This document shows positions 1 to 8,973 of a stretch of 64,000 nucleotides of DNA, piece after piece (the first letter of the stretch is position 1; each line of letters begins with the position of its first letter). The translations under genes were made by a program, and so were the position numbers. The notes under the pieces were generated by a model. That model did not search any database. It was not told the DNA's origin and saw only the letters and a program-made list of their open reading frames with translations. Location of the stretch: the NCBI GenBank assembly GCA_046156035.1, contig JBJXEW010000033.1, positions 16,027 to 80,026 of the forward strand, read 5' to 3'. The stretch is from JAEUIX01 sp046156035. GTDB taxonomy: Bacteria; Planctomycetota; Phycisphaerae; Phycisphaerales; UBA1924.

Positions 1-2
1 AC

Positions 3-530
3 GGCCGCTCGTCGCTGGCGCCGTGCACGGCCCTGGCGGTTTCCAAGATGGTGGAGCACACGCTCGGTGCTGGCGCGGCACGGCACGGCAAGGCGGCTCG
101 GCCGGATGGCCCCGGCCCACTGGCGGGCAAACTGGTGGTGGTGGTGGGCGCGTCGGATGTGGTGGGCAAGCCCATCGCCGTGCTGCTCATGCGGCACGAT
201 GCGACGGTGGTGAGTTGCAACAAGTGGACGCCGGGGATGAAGGACCTTTGCCGCGCGGCGGACGTGCTGGTGGCGGCGGCGGGCGTGCCGGACCTCATTC
301 AGGCCGACATGGTGAAGCCGGGCGCGACGGTGGTGGATGTGGGCGTGAACCGCGTGGCGGGGCCGGATGGAAAGATGCGCACGGTGGGCGATGTGGCCTT
401 CGAGGCTGTGTCTCGCACGCTCGGACCCAGCGGATGGATCAGCCCTGTGCCCGGCGGCGTGGGCCCGATGACCGTCATGATGCTGCTGGTGAACGTGGTG
501 CAGACGGCGGAGCGAGCGGTGGGGCTGTAA
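3..530 (+). CDS. folD: Methylene-THF dehydrogenase/cyclohydrolase FolD, C-terminal part
   Basis: Only the 3' part is in the window; the frame is open from the left edge. FolD oxidises 5,10-methylene-THF and hydrolyses the methenyl product in cytosolic one-carbon metabolism. The family's PCT motif is seen as APCTALAV near the edge, followed by the nucleotide-binding stretch GASDVVGKPIA, the strand VDVGVNR and the signature VPGGVGPMTVMML near the end. Two family motifs are altered: GRS is GAS, and the usual HSxT is NKWT. The Arg of GRS normally contacts the NADP 2'-phosphate, so a different cofactor preference is possible (inference). It is followed by a palindrome-rich gap and the convergent lysC. 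Confidence 0.9.
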   Translation, partial: GRSSLAPCTALAVSKMVEHTLGAGAARHGKAARPDGPGPLAGKLVVVVGASDVVGKPIAVLLMRHDATVVSCNKWTPGMKDLCRAADVLVAAAGVPDLIQADMVKPGATVVDVGVNRVAGPDGKMRTVGDVAFEAVSRTLGPSGWISPVPGGVGPMTVMMLLVNVVQTAERAVGL

Positions 531-581
531 GCGACTGCGGTTTCGGAACCTGCGCAACAACGCAAGGATGGGCAGGTTTTT

Positions 582-636
582 CGCGGCGAAGCCGCGATGG
601 TCAATAGCGGTGGGTCGCCGCGAAGCGGCACCCACC
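582..636 (+). repeat. REP-like double palindrome, left unit of a transposase-free copy
   Basis: Two adjacent perfect stems are seen: CGCGGC-gaa-GCCGCG at 582-596, then a 12-base spacer and the longer stem GGTGGGT.GCCGC-gaa-GCGGC.ACCCACC at 609-636. The same pair with a related spacer lies at 48095-48149 beside the RAYT gene. This unit is paired with an inverted partner at 720-814, so the folD-lysC gap looks like a non-autonomous mobile element. The core 637-719 holds one more stem (661-676, CACCAC-gaat-GTGGTG) and no gene. Confidence 0.75.
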
Positions 637-719
637 GACGTGCGCGAACCGTCTGTCATGCACCACGAATGTGGTGCGGGATCAGGCCGTCCACATTGCA
701 CCTGCTGGATCACATTTCC

Positions 720-814
720 GTGCCGCTGCGCGGCACAACCCGATGTTGAAGCAGTAGTGCGTGGGTGCGGCTGCGCCGCCACCCACGCCTATTCACCCCT
801 GCGGCTGCGCCGCA
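720..814 (-). repeat. REP-like palindromes, inverted right unit of the same element
   Basis: Three stems are seen: GTGCCGC-tgc-GCGGCAC at 720-736, GTGGGTGCGGC-tgc-GCCGC.ACCCAC at 761-786, and TGCGGC-tgc-GCCGCA at 800-814. The spacer GCCTATTCACCC between the last two is the reverse complement of the spacer type found in forward units. The order and orientation match the right flank of the RAYT gene at 48678-48774. The rest of the gap, 815-890, shows nothing recognisable. Confidence 0.75.
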
Positions 815-890
815 AAGAGGCGGCTGTGCTGCAAAGGAAGCGTCGCTCTGAAGCACTGCACTCGCGCACTACCCCTGCGCCCCGTAGCCC

Positions 891-2264
891 CTAGCCCCGC
901 GCCGCTGCCCGTGTCAGCCCGAGCACGGCGGCCTTGGCCTGCTCGGCATCTTCGCTGTGGAGGCCGAACGCCGCGTGAGCGGCGCGAACGGCGCGCTGGG
1001 CATCGGTCTCTGCCACCACACAAGAGATGCGAATCTCGGAAGTCGTGATGTTCTCGACCTTGATCGCGGCATCGGCGAAGGCCCGGAAGAGGACGCTGGC
1101 GACGCCGGGGCTGGTGCGCATGCCCGCGCCCACGACGGAGACGGTGGCAAGGCCGCTATCAAAGCGCACGGCGCCGACACCGCCGCCACCTGCCGAGCCC
1201 GTAGCGTTCAACTCGCCGGCGACACGGTGCACGATCGGAGTCAGTTCCGCCACGTCCTTGCGGTCGAAGGTGATCGTCAGGTTGATGGTGCCCGGCCCGT
1301 CGTCTTCCTGGATGATGTCGTCAACGCTGATGCCCGCCGCGGCGATGGGGCCGAAAACGGCCGCCTGGATGCCCGCGGCGTTGCGCAGGCCGCGGATGGA
1401 AACGCGGGCCACGTTCTTCTTGAGGACCACCGAACTGACGACGCGGGATTCCATGGTCGGGTCCTCGGGGAGCACCAGCGTGCCCGTGCCGGGTTGATGG
1501 CTGTGCAGCACGCGCAGCGGCACGCCGAACTTCTTGGCCAACTCGACGCCGCGCGGGTGGATGACCTGCGACCCCAGCGCGGCGGTCTCCAGCATCTCAT
1601 CGTACGTCACCACGGGGCGCTGCCGGGCCTGCGGCTCCACGCGCGGATCGGCCGTGAAGACGCCGTCCACGTCCTTGTAGATGTCGCAGGAGGCCTCCAT
1701 GCCGGCCGACCGCAGCGCGGCGGCGATGGCCACGGCGCTGGTGTCGGACCCGCCCCGCCCCAGCGTGGTGGTGTCGCCAGATTCGCAGGTTCCCTGAAAG
1801 CCGGCCACCACGGGCACGCGCCCGGCCGCGATCTCCGCCTGAAGGCGCTGGCACGACACATCCAGAATCGCGGCGCGGCCGTACGCCGCGTCGGTGCGGA
1901 CTCCGGCCTGGGCACCTGTGAGGCTGATGGCGTCGATGCCCTCACCCTTGAGAACGAGGGCCATCATGGCCACGGAGACCTGCTCGCCAGTGGCGAGGAG
2001 TTGATCGAGTTCGCGTCTGTCGGGTGGTGGTCTGTGCCCGCCATCCGGCCCACCCCCCGGCCCACCCTCCGGCTCGGCGCTCACCGTGTCTGCGAGTTCG
2101 AGGAGATCGTCGGTCGTGTCGCCCATGGCGGAGACGACAACGACCACGCCGCGCCCGGCTTGGCGCTCGGCCCGCACGCGGGCGGCGCAGGCGCGCATCT
2201 TGAGGGCATCGGCCACGGATGAGCCGCCGAACTTCTGGACAACAACCGCAGATGTCTGGGCCAA
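891..2264 (-). CDS. lysC: Aspartate kinase
   Basis: Phosphorylates L-aspartate, the first step towards lysine, threonine and methionine. The kinase signature KFGGSS is at about residues 11-16 and GRGGSDTSAVAIAAAL is in the middle. The C-terminal third carries two ACT-type regulatory segments, so feedback control by an end product is likely. I chose the TTG at 2264 (457 aa) because GAGGGGG sits 8 bases upstream and the protein then starts just before the kinase fold; another in-frame TTG at 2318 adds a tail with no family resemblance. A Gly/Pro-rich insert of about 20 residues around residue 70 is unusual. It is last in a minus-strand run after the PP-loop-like gene. Confidence 0.93.
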   Translation of the reverse strand: MAQTSAVVVQKFGGSSVADALKMRACAARVRAERQAGRGVVVVVSAMGDTTDDLLELADTVSAEPEGGPGGGPDGGHRPPPDRRELDQLLATGEQVSVAMMALVLKGEGIDAISLTGAQAGVRTDAAYGRAAILDVSCQRLQAEIAAGRVPVVAGFQGTCESGDTTTLGRGGSDTSAVAIAAALRSAGMEASCDIYKDVDGVFTADPRVEPQARQRPVVTYDEMLETAALGSQVIHPRGVELAKKFGVPLRVLHSHQPGTGTLVLPEDPTMESRVVSSVVLKKNVARVSIRGLRNAAGIQAAVFGPIAAAGISVDDIIQEDDGPGTINLTITFDRKDVAELTPIVHRVAGELNATGSAGGGGVGAVRFDSGLATVSVVGAGMRTSPGVASVLFRAFADAAIKVENITTSEIRISCVVAETDAQRAVRAAHAAFGLHSEDAEQAKAAVLGLTRAAARG

Positions 2265-2322
2265 CGCTTGATCCCCCTCACGCCCTCGTGCCCTCGTGGA
2301 CCCCGGCGACAATCGCAACGCT

Positions 2323-3069
2323 TCAGACGGCCTTCAGTCGCGAAACCGATCCAAGCACGGTGGTGGTGAGTCGCGATGGTACGGGGGGCATGTCCAAGCC
2401 AACCACACTCAGGGCCTTGGCCCAGCGCCGGTATTCACTCGCCCCGATCCCCTCCGCCGAGCCGAGGAAGGCCTGCTCCAGCGGCAGGTCTACATCGGAC
2501 GCAAGGTCGGCGATCTGGGCATCGGTGAAATCGACGAACGGCGTCTGGATCGAGAAGCCCTCCGGCCCGGCATCCAGCGAGAGCAGCCGCGCGGCGGCCA
2601 TGGCCCGGTCGCAGACATCCGCGATTGCATCGAGGCCGCCAGAGTGATCGGCCAGCCGCTCGCTCGAACCCCCCGGACCACCGAGGTGCGCGGGCCAGAT
2701 CAGGCGGGAGAGGCCGCGCTTGATCGCATCGGACCCCGCCAACAGCAACATCTTCGAGAGTGTTTCGCCAGAAGGTCGCGCCGGACGCTGGCCTGTGGCG
2801 AGGCGCTCCTCTTCAACCAGCGGGACCACGAGTTGGGCCAGGTGGCAGACACCCAGGCCGGCGCGTGCGGAGGCTTCGCGTGCTTCCCGCTCCTGCTCGG
2901 CGTGGCCGGACCACCAGAACCAGGCGGTGCTTTGGGCTGCTGGCTCGCTGGCCCCGTGCTTGTCTCGCGGCAGCGAGGCCGCGGGGCGGCAGACCCCTTC
3001 CATGAAGCAGGCCAGAAGGCCCGCAAGGCCGCCATCGGTGATAATCAACGCCGGTTCGCCGTAACCCAT
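2323..3069 (-). CDS. Degenerate PP-loop (QueC/ExsB-like) protein
   Basis: 248 aa from an ATG at 3069, 26 bases after the desaturase stop and 58 bases before lysC, so probably cotranscribed with them. The N-terminus has DGGLAGLLACF after a hydrophobic strand, where a PP-loop ATP pyrophosphatase would have SGGLDS. Near residue 180 the segment TPFVDFTDAQIADLASDVD resembles the late TP...sK.eI..lg region of QueC. The ATP-binding serines and aspartate are lost, so catalysis of the QueC type is doubtful. The resemblance is weak; it could equally be an unknown planctomycete family. An upstream extension to 3423 is open but overlaps the desaturase. Confidence 0.5.
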   Translation of the reverse strand: MGYGEPALIITDGGLAGLLACFMEGVCRPAASLPRDKHGASEPAAQSTAWFWWSGHAEQEREAREASARAGLGVCHLAQLVVPLVEEERLATGQRPARPSGETLSKMLLLAGSDAIKRGLSRLIWPAHLGGPGGSSERLADHSGGLDAIADVCDRAMAAARLLSLDAGPEGFSIQTPFVDFTDAQIADLASDVDLPLEQAFLGSAEGIGASEYRRWAKALSVVGLDMPPVPSRLTTTVLGSVSRLKAV

Positions 3070-3095
3070 GCGAGGAGTATCGGCGAGCGGGTTGG

Positions 3096-4766
3096 TCAGG
3101 CTGGAACTTGGGCCGCGGGCGTCAGCGTGGGCTCCACGAAGCCCTCGCTGAGGCGTTCCAACGCGTGTTCGCACGGCAGGGCTGCGGGTGCCGGACGCGG
3201 GATGAGCGGGTCGGCGACACCCAGTTTCGCGCAGAGTTTGCGGGCGGTGATCTGGGCGGAGAGGAAAATCACGGGGAGGCCACTGCCGGGGTGCGTGCCC
3301 CCGCCCACCAGCCAGACGCCTTCCATCCCCGGCACCTCGTGGCGGGGGCGCAGGTGCAGCATCTGGTCGAGCCCGTGGGCAAGGTTGAAGGTGGCCCCGA
3401 ACTGGATGTTGCCCGCTTGCCAATCTCGCGGCGTGGTGACCTGCTCGCAGGCGATGTGCGGCTCGATGTCCAGGCCCGTGAGCCCGCGTATGCGCGCGAG
3501 CGCCGCGGCCCGCAGGTGCGGCACCGCTTCACGCCAATCGATCCCCGCTCCCTCGCGACAGTTGGGCGTGGGGACAAGCACATACAGGCTCGAACACCCC
3601 GCGGGGGCCAGCGTGGGGTCGGTGCGCGAGGGGTTGCAGATGTAGAACGACGGATCGTCGCTGAGCCTGCCCTCGCCGATATCGGCCAGGTTCTCGTCGT
3701 AGCGCGAACTCACGCAGATGGTGTGGTGCGGCAGGTCGAGTTTCGTGCGCAGGCCCAGGTAGAGCATGAACGTGCTGCACGAGTACTTCAATTTGTCCAG
3801 GCGGGCATCGGTGTAGGGCGGCGAAGCGCCGAAGTGGATTCCCAGTGCCGCGCCACCGGCCGCAGTTTGGCGCAGGGATTCGGGGATCAGGTTCTTGAGC
3901 GCCCACGCGGCATCGGCGTTGATGACCACCTGCTCGTGCCGGTGGACGACACCGGCCACTCGCACGCCCACAGCCCGCGAGCCCTCAAACTCGATTCCCT
4001 CTACCGGCGCATCGGTGCGAATGACGACGCCCATTTCTTCGCAGGCGCGGGCCATGCCCTGCATGAGGGCGTTGCACCCGCCGCGCGGGTGCCAGATGCC
4101 GTACTCGTACTCGATGAACGGCAGGATGGTGAAGAGGCTGGGGCAGTTGTACGGGCTCATGCCCAAGTACTTGCTCTGGAAGGAGAGGGCCAGGCGCGTG
4201 GCGGGGTTGCGGAATGTGCGGCCCAGCAGGCTGTGCACGCTGCGGTGCGGGTTGAGCCAGGGCCCGGCCTTGAGGAGGTTCGTGTCCAGCAGGTCTCGCA
4301 GGCCTGAGAAGCCCTTACGCAGGACGGGCGTGAACGCCGCGAGTTTGCGCCGGTGTTCGTGCATGAAGGACTCGAAGCGTTCGCCGTCGCGCGCGTCAAT
4401 CGCGCCGACGCGGCGTGCCATCTCGGCGACACCCTGCGTGGTGTCGAGCGTGATCGGCGCGGCCTCGCGCTGGCCGACGACGAGCCGGTACATCGGGTCC
4501 AGGCGTGTCAGGTCGGCGTAGTCTCGAAGGCGGCGGCCCGTGGCCGCGAAGACCTCTTCGAGGACGTAGGGCATGAGGAAGAACGTCGGGCCGCGGTCGA
4601 AGTGAAAATCACCCAGCGACACGCGGCTGGTTCGCCCGCCGACGACCGGCGCGGCCTCGTAGATGGTGACGCTCAGGCCGCGCCCGGCGAGAAGCATGGC
4701 CGCGGCGAGGCCGCCCGGCCCTGCACCGATCACGGCGATGGAAGTGCTTGGATTGTCCGATGCCAC
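3096..4766 (-). CDS. Carotenoid desaturase/oxygenase of the CrtI/CrtN/CrtP family
   Basis: A 556-aa FAD-dependent oxidoreductase. The dinucleotide-binding motif VIGAGPGGLAAAM is at residues 12-24, followed by GGRTSRV and the FDRGPTFF segment typical of phytoene/squalene desaturases. The C-terminal signature VWLVGGGTHPGSGLPV is intact. It starts with GTG, with GGGGA six bases upstream. It is divergent from the aldehyde dehydrogenase (105-base gap) and has a paralogue at 6434-8131. By analogy with staphyloxanthin genes, one of the two would desaturate the C30 backbone (CrtN role) and the other oxidise the terminal methyl (CrtP role); sequence reading alone cannot say which. Confidence 0.85.
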   Translation of the reverse strand: MASDNPSTSIAVIGAGPGGLAAAMLLAGRGLSVTIYEAAPVVGGRTSRVSLGDFHFDRGPTFFLMPYVLEEVFAATGRRLRDYADLTRLDPMYRLVVGQREAAPITLDTTQGVAEMARRVGAIDARDGERFESFMHEHRRKLAAFTPVLRKGFSGLRDLLDTNLLKAGPWLNPHRSVHSLLGRTFRNPATRLALSFQSKYLGMSPYNCPSLFTILPFIEYEYGIWHPRGGCNALMQGMARACEEMGVVIRTDAPVEGIEFEGSRAVGVRVAGVVHRHEQVVINADAAWALKNLIPESLRQTAAGGAALGIHFGASPPYTDARLDKLKYSCSTFMLYLGLRTKLDLPHHTICVSSRYDENLADIGEGRLSDDPSFYICNPSRTDPTLAPAGCSSLYVLVPTPNCREGAGIDWREAVPHLRAAALARIRGLTGLDIEPHIACEQVTTPRDWQAGNIQFGATFNLAHGLDQMLHLRPRHEVPGMEGVWLVGGGTHPGSGLPVIFLSAQITARKLCAKLGVADPLIPRPAPAALPCEHALERLSEGFVEPTLTPAAQVPA

Positions 4767-4871
4767 AAGGCGTCCCCAGAAATCCCGCGATGGAGCGTAG
4801 CGGGACTGGCCGGCATGGGCGCAACCTCGTGAGCGGGCCGGGCCAGCAGGTTGCGACGCTTATAGTGGCCT

Positions 4872-6437
4872 GTGGGCAGGGAACAGGCGGAAAACGACCG
4901 GGTCTGGACGCTTTCGCGGCGTGTGGCGTGGGTCCGCGCGTTCCGAAAGGCCGTGAGCGCGAGGCGGGTGGACCTGTGCGCGTTGATGGAAGATGAGGTC
5001 GGCAAGCCCGCGTATCAGGGCCTGGGCTCGGACATTCTGCCGCTGCTGCTCTCGTGCGTGTGGCACGAGAAGCGCGGGTGGAAACTGCTGCGGCCCACGC
5101 GCGTGGGCGGTGTGCCGCTGGTGATGACCGGCCTCTCGTCGCGCGAACTGCGCGTGCCGATTGCGCCGTGGGACGGCCCGGACCGCGTGGCCATCATCGC
5201 CACATGGAACTATCCGGTGCAACTGCTGGGCATTCAACTGGTGCAGGCGATTCTGGCGGGCAATCGCGTGGTCGTGAAGCCGTCTGAAAATGCGCCGCGC
5301 ACGCAGCAACTGCTGCTCGAAGTCGCGCGAGATGCGGGGGGGGCGGGCGGAGCGGGCGGGCTAGGTGTGAGCGGCCTGCCGCCGGGCGTCCTTGAATGGA
5401 CCGCGGCTACACGCGATGCGGCCCGCGAGGTGCTCGCCAGCGGCACGGTCAAGCATGTGGTGTTCACGGGCTCAACGCGTGTGGGCCGTCAGATCGCCGC
5501 GTGGGCAGCGGAGAACCTCGTTACGTCCACACTCGAACTCTCCGGCGCCGATTCCGCGTTTGTTCTGGCCGATGCCGACGTAGACCTCGCGGCAAGTCAA
5601 CTCTGGGACGGCGTCACGATCAACGCGGGCCAGACGTGCATGGCGCCCCGGCGCATTCTGGTGGAACGTGCGGCCTATCCCGCGTTCATCGCGGCGCTGG
5701 CACCGCTGGCCGCCGCGGCCCAGCCGGTGCGGCTCATCTCGGCCGAGGCCGCCGCGCGTTGCCACGCCGTGGCGTCAGGCTCGCTTGTTGCAGGCGCACG
5801 CAGTTTGAGCGGCGTGATTGAGCCGCCCGATGCCCGCGACGGGCGCTGGCTCCGGCCCCTCGCGCTGGCCGACTGCCCGACGGCGGCCAGGGCCACACCA
5901 GCGCCGGGCATGGCCGAACTGCTCTCCGGGGCCCACTTCGGCCCGATCGTCGCGATCGTGCCGGTGGAGAGCGTTGCGCAGGCGCTCGAAGTGCATCGGC
6001 GCTGCGACCAGCACCTGTCCGCCAGCATCTTCTCACGCAACGTGGGCGCCGCCCGCGATCTTGCGCCGCTCCTGGGCGCGTCGCAGGTTGCGATCAACTC
6101 GTGTCTCTTCCCCACCGGCCACCCCGCCACCTCCCTGGGCGGGCGCGGGCCCAGCGGCTGGGGCACCTCGCGCGGCACGCACGGCCTGCTGGACATGACA
6201 CGGGCCGTCTTTGCTTCGGCGCTGCCCACATGGGTGCCGCGTGCGTCGGTGACCGGGGGCTCGGCGAGGATGCTGGGCGCCTTGCAAACGCTGCTCGACA
6301 CGCTTTATGGCAGGCGAGCCCCTGGGGGTGCCGCCCCGCTACCCTCACCCGACACGGTTGGCGGAACGCGCGGGAACGCACCGCCGACCACGAGGGAACC
6401 GACGCGGGCCGCGCAGGCCTCTGTCCACTCGCCATGA
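4872..6437 (+). CDS. Aldehyde dehydrogenase, probably of the C30 carotenoid pathway
   Basis: A 521-aa protein of the NAD(P)-dependent aldehyde dehydrogenase superfamily. The fold markers WNYPVQL and KPSE are present, with FTGSTRVGRQ, the general-base Glu in LELSG (about residue 222) and the catalytic Cys in NAGQTC (about 256). The start is GTG at 4872, with TATAGT six bases before it, so the message may be nearly leaderless. The stop overlaps the next start (ATGA, 6434-6437), giving translational coupling to a carotenoid desaturase. This context suggests oxidation of a carotenoid aldehyde to the acid, as in staphyloxanthin-type pathways; that substrate is inferred. Confidence 0.85.
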   Translation: MGREQAENDRVWTLSRRVAWVRAFRKAVSARRVDLCALMEDEVGKPAYQGLGSDILPLLLSCVWHEKRGWKLLRPTRVGGVPLVMTGLSSRELRVPIAPWDGPDRVAIIATWNYPVQLLGIQLVQAILAGNRVVVKPSENAPRTQQLLLEVARDAGGAGGAGGLGVSGLPPGVLEWTAATRDAAREVLASGTVKHVVFTGSTRVGRQIAAWAAENLVTSTLELSGADSAFVLADADVDLAASQLWDGVTINAGQTCMAPRRILVERAAYPAFIAALAPLAAAAQPVRLISAEAAARCHAVASGSLVAGARSLSGVIEPPDARDGRWLRPLALADCPTAARATPAPGMAELLSGAHFGPIVAIVPVESVAQALEVHRRCDQHLSASIFSRNVGAARDLAPLLGASQVAINSCLFPTGHPATSLGGRGPSGWGTSRGTHGLLDMTRAVFASALPTWVPRASVTGGSARMLGALQTLLDTLYGRRAPGGAAPLPSPDTVGGTRGNAPPTTREPTRAAQASVHSP

Positions 6438-8131
6438 CGGCCCATTTTCTTTCCAACGGCACCACAAATCACACCTCGCTCACACCCGCCCGGCGCGCGG
6501 TGGTGATCGGCGGCGGACTGGCGGGCCTTGCTTCGGCCTGCGAACTTGCGGCCCGGGGGTTCGCTGTAACCGTTGTCGAACGCAACGCCCACCTGGGCGG
6601 CAAGATGAACGTGCTGCAAGACCGCGGCTACACGTTCGACTGCGGGCCGACGATCCTCACGCTGCCGCAGGTGTTCACTGGGATCGTCGCCCGCTGCGCA
6701 CCCAGGGGCAGAACACTGGCCGACTACGCGCGCATCGTGCCCTGCACCCCGCAGTGGCGCTGCTTTTATGAAGACGGCACGCGGCTGGACCTGCTGGGCG
6801 ATGTGCCCGCCATGGCCGCGAGCCTGGACCGCCAGTTTCACGGCATGGGCGCGGGCGAAGGGTGGACACGGTTCCTCGTCTTCTCGCGCCGCATGTTGCG
6901 GTTGAGTGAGCGCGTGTTCTTCTACAAGGATGTGGGCTCGGTGCTGGACCTTGTGCGTGCCGCGCCCCTGGGCAACGCGGGCATCATGCGCGATGCACTG
7001 GCGATGCGGCCTTACGCCACGGTGGGTTCGACCATCGAGGAGATGATCCGCGAACCACACGCGCGGCAACTGGCCGAGCACTTCTTGCAGTACGTGGGCT
7101 CTTCGCCGTTTCTGGCACCGGCCATTCTCGGCCTGATCGCCGCGGCACAGAGCGACCACGGCTGCTGCTACGCACTTGCGCCGCAAGGGCGGACAACCGC
7201 AGACGGGTGCCTGGGCGGCACACGCGTGATTGCGCAGGCTCTGGCCAGCATCTTGCGCGAACGTGGGGCCATGATCATCACCGGCGTGGGCGTGCGGCGC
7301 GTGCTCATTGAGAGGGATGTCGCCACCGGCGTCGAACTCGACAACGGACGAACGCTCCGTGCCGATGTGGTGGTCTCCAACTGCGATGTGCAGCGCACCC
7401 TTCGCGACCTTGTGCCCACACCCGCCGCGGCGGCCCGCGGCCGCGCCATCGCGAAGGCCTACACCCCCGCGTGCAGTGGTGTGGTGCTGTACCTCGGCCT
7501 GGACCGTCAGTACGAGCAACTCGCCCATCACAACTTCTCCTTCTCGCGCGATGCCCACGACGAATTCAGCGACATCTACACGCGCGGCATCCCTGCCCGC
7601 GATCCCACGTTGTACATCGCGGCCCCTTCGCGGTCGGACCCGTCGCAGGCCCCGCCGGGGTGCGAGGCCCTGTACGTCCTGATCCACACACCGCACTTGC
7701 GGCCGGACGCGAGCGGCGCGATGCCGCGCTGGGACGGGCCCGGCGGTCTGCTGGAGCAGTATCGCCCCGTGGTGATGGACAAGTGCCGCCGCATGGGCCT
7801 TGCCGAGATCGAGAAGCACATCGTGGTCGAGCACACGCTGACGCCGGAGGGAATCGAGCGGCGGTTCAACGCCGAGGGCGGTGCCATTTACGGCCTGGCC
7901 TCGCACGGGCGGTTGAAGGGCGGTTTCAAGCCGCGCAATCGTTCGCTGGTGCTGAAGAACCTGTATCTTGCGGGCGGGAGCGTGAACCCCGGCCCGGGCG
8001 TGCCGATGGTGCTGATGTCGGGCGTGACGGCGGCGCTGGCCGCGTGCGAGGATGCGGGCATGGGTGGTGCGCTGGACCCCGCACGCATCGAGACCCAACT
8101 CGCGGCTCCGGCCATACTGGCCGCCCCGTAG
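6434..8131 (+). CDS. Second carotenoid desaturase/oxygenase (CrtN/CrtP family)
   Basis: 565 aa; ATG at 6434 overlaps the aldehyde dehydrogenase stop. The Rossmann motif VIGGGLAGLASACE is at residues 24-37, followed by HLGGKMNVL and TFDCGPTILTLP. Near the end is YLAGGSVNPGPGVPMVLMSG, the C-terminal FAD-binding signature. It resembles the divergent gene at 3096-4766 throughout. In the gene order desaturase / aldehyde dehydrogenase, desaturase, acyltransferase, glycosyltransferase it would act on a C30 backbone made elsewhere; no squalene or diapophytoene synthase gene is in the window. Confidence 0.87.
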   Translation: MTAHFLSNGTTNHTSLTPARRAVVIGGGLAGLASACELAARGFAVTVVERNAHLGGKMNVLQDRGYTFDCGPTILTLPQVFTGIVARCAPRGRTLADYARIVPCTPQWRCFYEDGTRLDLLGDVPAMAASLDRQFHGMGAGEGWTRFLVFSRRMLRLSERVFFYKDVGSVLDLVRAAPLGNAGIMRDALAMRPYATVGSTIEEMIREPHARQLAEHFLQYVGSSPFLAPAILGLIAAAQSDHGCCYALAPQGRTTADGCLGGTRVIAQALASILRERGAMIITGVGVRRVLIERDVATGVELDNGRTLRADVVVSNCDVQRTLRDLVPTPAAAARGRAIAKAYTPACSGVVLYLGLDRQYEQLAHHNFSFSRDAHDEFSDIYTRGIPARDPTLYIAAPSRSDPSQAPPGCEALYVLIHTPHLRPDASGAMPRWDGPGGLLEQYRPVVMDKCRRMGLAEIEKHIVVEHTLTPEGIERRFNAEGGAIYGLASHGRLKGGFKPRNRSLVLKNLYLAGGSVNPGPGVPMVLMSGVTAALAACEDAGMGGALDPARIETQLAAPAILAAP

Positions 8132-8145
8132 GCTCTGGCCACCCG

Positions 8146-8973
8146 ATGCCCGCCGATATTCTCCATGCCGACCACAGCCCCCGCTTTGCGAGCGTGTTCG
8201 CGTGGTACCTGCGCCGCAAACTGGCCGGTGCGTTCCACACCGTCCGCATCACGCACGGATCGCGCGCCGCGCTCGGTGCACTGGAACAGCACCCCGGCGC
8301 GGCGATGGTGCTGTTCACCCATTCCGCGTGGTGGGACCCGCTGATGGGCTTGTACATCACCCGCACGCTCATCCCCAGTCGCCGCGTGCTGGCGCCGATG
8401 GATGTGCGGCAACTCCGCCGCTTTCCCTTCTTCCGCAAACTCGGCCTGTTCGGCATCGACCCGGACAACCCCGCCAGCCTCGCCGCCATGTGCGGGTATG
8501 TCAGCGACGAGTTTGCCCGCGTCCCGCGCTCCCTCATCGCGCTCACGCCCCAGGGCACGTTCGCCGACCCGCGTGCCCCGATCGTCCTCCGCCCGGGTGC
8601 CGCTGCGCTGGGGGCACGGTTCGCCACGCGCAACCTCCGCGTGGCCGTGGTGGCCGCGGAGTACGTCTTCTGGACCGACCAGAAGCCCGAGTTGCTCATC
8701 GCGGCTGAACTCATTGCCGCGCCGTCGATGCGCGGTGACTCCGCACACCCCCCCACCATCACGGACCTGCATCGCACGTACACGCACGCGATGCGGGCGT
8801 GTGCATCGCGGCTCGCCGCCAGTGTCATCGCGCGTGATGAAGCGGCCTTCGAGATCGTGCTTGGAGCCGCCAACGGCGCGGCCCGCGTGAACCCCGCGTA
8901 TGACCTGTGGCAGCGCCTGCGTGGTCGCGGGGAGAGCATCCCGCCATCGGGCCAGCGCGAGCCCGTGGCATGA
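8146..8973 (+). CDS. Acyltransferase of the PlsC type (CrtO-like role)
   Basis: 275 aa. The acyltransferase block HX4D is seen as HSAWWD (residues 59-64), and the second block, usually PEGTR, is TPQGTF (134-139). It lies 14 bases after the desaturase and its stop overlaps the glycosyltransferase start (ATGA, 8970-8973). In this context it would esterify the sugar of a glycosylated carotenoid acid, as CrtO does in staphyloxanthin (inference). A housekeeping glycerol-phosphate acyltransferase is the alternative, but the operon position argues against it. Confidence 0.75.
   Translation: MPADILHADHSPRFASVFAWYLRRKLAGAFHTVRITHGSRAALGALEQHPGAAMVLFTHSAWWDPLMGLYITRTLIPSRRVLAPMDVRQLRRFPFFRKLGLFGIDPDNPASLAAMCGYVSDEFARVPRSLIALTPQGTFADPRAPIVLRPGAAALGARFATRNLRVAVVAAEYVFWTDQKPELLIAAELIAAPSMRGDSAHPPTITDLHRTYTHAMRACASRLAASVIARDEAAFEIVLGAANGAARVNPAYDLWQRLRGRGESIPPSGQREPVA

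Noticed and set aside
568..894. Short plus-strand coding frame between folD and lysC
   Set aside because: It runs through the palindromic element and has no family resemblance or ribosome site.
957..2222. 421-codon plus-strand frame opposite lysC
   Set aside because: lysC on the other strand has all family motifs; this frame has none.
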